Origin: Bacteroidota bacterium
Lineage (GTDB): Bacteria; Bacteroidota; Bacteroidia; Sphingobacteriales; Sphingobacteriaceae
Direction: 5' to 3'
NCBI GenBank assembly: GCA_013286235.1
Contig: JABDGE010000039.1
Span: forward strand, 1 to 33,952
DNA length: 33,952 nt
Numbering within the stretch: position 1 is the stretch's first letter; the number at the start of each line of letters is the position of its first letter. Shown piece after piece: positions 32,278-33,952 of this stretch. The position numbers were made by a program, and so were the translations under genes. The notes under the pieces are model-generated. The model saw only the letters and a program-made list of their open reading frames with translations. It was not told where the DNA came from and ran no database searches.

Positions 32278-33789
32278 ATGCACGATCTGTTACCCTTGCT
32301 TCCGGAGGCCATAAATAATGCATTGAGCAGCATGCCCTACTTTATGCCCGAGTTTTACCTGGCTATTTTATTTATAGTGGTTTTGGTAACCGACCTGCTT
32401 TTCGGCCGGGGCTCGGGCAGGCTTTGCCGTATCATCGCCTGCGCGGGTTTGTTGCTGGCGGCCCATAAAGATTATCAGCAGATTGATTTGCTGTTGTTCA
32501 CCAATCAGCCGAACGGCCATATCTTTTTTACCGGCATGCTGTTGTTAACACATACCGCCATCAGCTTTAAGCTGATCATTGATGTGCTTGGTTTTGCGCT
32601 GTTGTTATATTTTGAATGGGACGATAAGCTAAAAGCCCACCCCAGGGGCCTTTCAGACCTATATTCCATTTCTGTGGGCGCTGTTTTAGGTCTGCATTTA
32701 ATGGCGATGGCGGTAAACCTGCTTTCCATCTATCTTTCCATCGAGATGGTTTCCATTGCTTCTTACTTAATGGTGGCTTACCGCTCCGAAAATGCCTTCA
32801 ATACCGAAGCTGGGCTTAAATATGTTTTGTTTGGGGCGGCATCATCGGCCGTTATGCTTTATGGAATCTCGCTATTGTATGGTTTCAGCGGAACACTCGA
32901 CCTGTATTCCGGTGGCTTACAGTTGGGCCTTAACCATGCCAACCCATTTGCTGTTTCGGCGGCATTATTTCTTGTATTGGTCGGGATTGGTTTCAAATTG
33001 TCTTTCGTGCCAATCCATTTTTGGGTTCCGGATGTGTACCAGGGAGCGCCCACGCCCATCACAGCCTGGCTGTCCACCCTGCCTAAGATCGCTGGTTTTG
33101 CCTTGCTGGTTAATTTTTTGAGGGCCTTTATCTATTTCCCCAACTGGCATTCGTTTGATTTCAGGTTTTACCTTGCCATCGCGGGAATAATTACGATGAT
33201 TGCCGGCAACTTCGCGGCTATTATGCAAAAAAATGTCAAAAGGATGCTGGCTTATTCCAGCATAGGGCATACTGGCTTTGTTTTAATGGCGATAGTGGTT
33301 TTTAACCCCGAATCGCTTTCCGCATTGGTTTTTTACCTGGTGGTGTACGCCATTGCAAACATCGGCGCCCTATCATTGGTTACCTATTTTGACAATGCAC
33401 TTGACGCTGCGACAACAGACAGTTATAAGGGCCTGGGTTATAAATTTCCGGCAGCATCAGTTTGCTTTGTAATTATTTTAGTGTCATTAACCGGTTTGCC
33501 CATTACGGCCGGCTTCAGCGGAAAGCTGCTGATCTTTTCCTCGACCTACGCCTTTTACCAGCAGGTCCACAATCCCCTGCTCCTATGGCTGATGGTGACC
33601 GGTGCAATTACTACAGTAGTTTCTTTGTTTTACTACATTAAAATCCCTCGCAATTTGTTCCTGAAAAGGGCGGAAATTCCGATAAATGTCAGCTATACGG
33701 CAATTAATTTGATCATTTTTGTCATAATTATTGCAATTTTGGTTGTTTTTATGGGGATAAAACCTGATTTGTTGATAAATCATATCTAA
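32278..33789 (+). CDS. nuoN: NADH-quinone oxidoreductase subunit N
   Basis: 503-aa antiporter-like proton-pump subunit. Signatures are IYLSIEMVSIASYLMVAY (membrane Glu region), SFVPIHFWVPDVYQGAPTPITAWLSTLPKIAG (channel Lys) and MQKNVKRMLAYSSIGHTGFVLMA. About 14 helices are predicted and the length is usual. It begins 6 bp after the DUF4139 stop and is the last nuo gene here. Confidence 0.97.
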   Translation: MHDLLPLLPEAINNALSSMPYFMPEFYLAILFIVVLVTDLLFGRGSGRLCRIIACAGLLLAAHKDYQQIDLLLFTNQPNGHIFFTGMLLLTHTAISFKLIIDVLGFALLLYFEWDDKLKAHPRGLSDLYSISVGAVLGLHLMAMAVNLLSIYLSIEMVSIASYLMVAYRSENAFNTEAGLKYVLFGAASSAVMLYGISLLYGFSGTLDLYSGGLQLGLNHANPFAVSAALFLVLVGIGFKLSFVPIHFWVPDVYQGAPTPITAWLSTLPKIAGFALLVNFLRAFIYFPNWHSFDFRFYLAIAGIITMIAGNFAAIMQKNVKRMLAYSSIGHTGFVLMAIVVFNPESLSALVFYLVVYAIANIGALSLVTYFDNALDAATTDSYKGLGYKFPAASVCFVIILVSLTGLPITAGFSGKLLIFSSTYAFYQQVHNPLLLWLMVTGAITTVVSLFYYIKIPRNLFLKRAEIPINVSYTAINLIIFVIIIAILVVFMGIKPDLLINHI

Positions 33790-33952
33790 AAACATATTTT
33801 TTCACAGCAAAAAATGAAAAAGTGTTTCGTTTTTCTTGATTATTCTATTACTTTTACCCGAATTTAAATGCGGCCGCCGGAAGCCAAAAATCTTCGGGAA
33901 ACAGCCGCTGTTGAGTGACAACCAGATCCAGTCAAGCTAAACCTATATTATG
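33790..33952. other. Window end, no feature supported
   Basis: 163 bp after nuoN. It is A/T-rich for the first 60 bp with no convincing hairpin terminator. A 17-codon frame at 33814 is too short to call. Confidence 0.6.

Noticed and set aside
33814..33867. 17-codon frame after nuoN
   Set aside because: It is too short, with no signal or family support.

Overview
The window looks like chromosome from a Bacteroidota of the family Sphingobacteriaceae, most like Mucilaginibacter or Pedobacter. This is inferred from gene content and style. There is a PorT-type type IX secretion barrel next to ubiE, a DUF6089 protein next to nadK, paired OmpH/Skp genes behind bamA, SusC-type domains, start codons without Shine-Dalgarno sequences, and Bacteroidota -7 promoter boxes (TAnnTTTG) placed almost on the start codon. 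No tRNA, rRNA, CRISPR array, prophage or complete insertion sequence was seen.

Region 1 (1-7.4 kb, mixed strands): an M16 protease pair (a zinc-binding subunit and a partner without zinc ligands), an OsmC peroxidase, the ribosome-assembly GTPase EngB, two small unknown membrane or exported proteins, a VOC/glyoxalase protein and a Tat-exported Gfo/Idh/MocA oxidoreductase. Region 2 (7.4-10.9 kb): a 670-bp repeat-filled gap, then ubiE-porT overlapping by ATGA, an SDR dehydrogenase and a GatB/YqeY protein. Region 3 (11.2-23.0 kb): a housekeeping block of alpha/beta hydrolase, CBS protein, nadK, DUF6089, uppS, bamA, two OmpH/Skp chaperones and murI. About 3 kb of accessory DNA appears to sit between DUF6089 and uppS: a 217-bp imperfect palindrome, an orphan ExbD, a 33-bp-spaced repeat set and a frameshifted AAA/DUF4143 ATPase. 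Region 4 (23.2-33.8 kb): the membrane half of complex I, nuoH-I-J-K-L-M-N, without nuoA-G just upstream.

The most unusual part is Region 4. Two envelope-type genes are embedded in it. Between nuoK and nuoL lies a 194-aa secreted protein that resembles an isolated TonB-receptor plug. Between nuoM and nuoN lies a 621-aa DUF4140/DUF4139 protein carrying a SusC-like CarboxypepD_reg domain that ends in LGEVVVTGYGT, the point where a SusC plug would begin. Together they carry two consecutive SusC N-terminal modules on separate proteins inside a respiratory operon.

Intergenic DNA is unusually structured. It holds 7-bp GAGATRT arrays, 'natural-language-like' short-word repeats, at least three families of dispersed perfect or near-perfect palindromes, a 74-bp direct repeat, and long hairpins of CACGAAT words. 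These account for most of the long non-coding gaps and for several spurious open frames.
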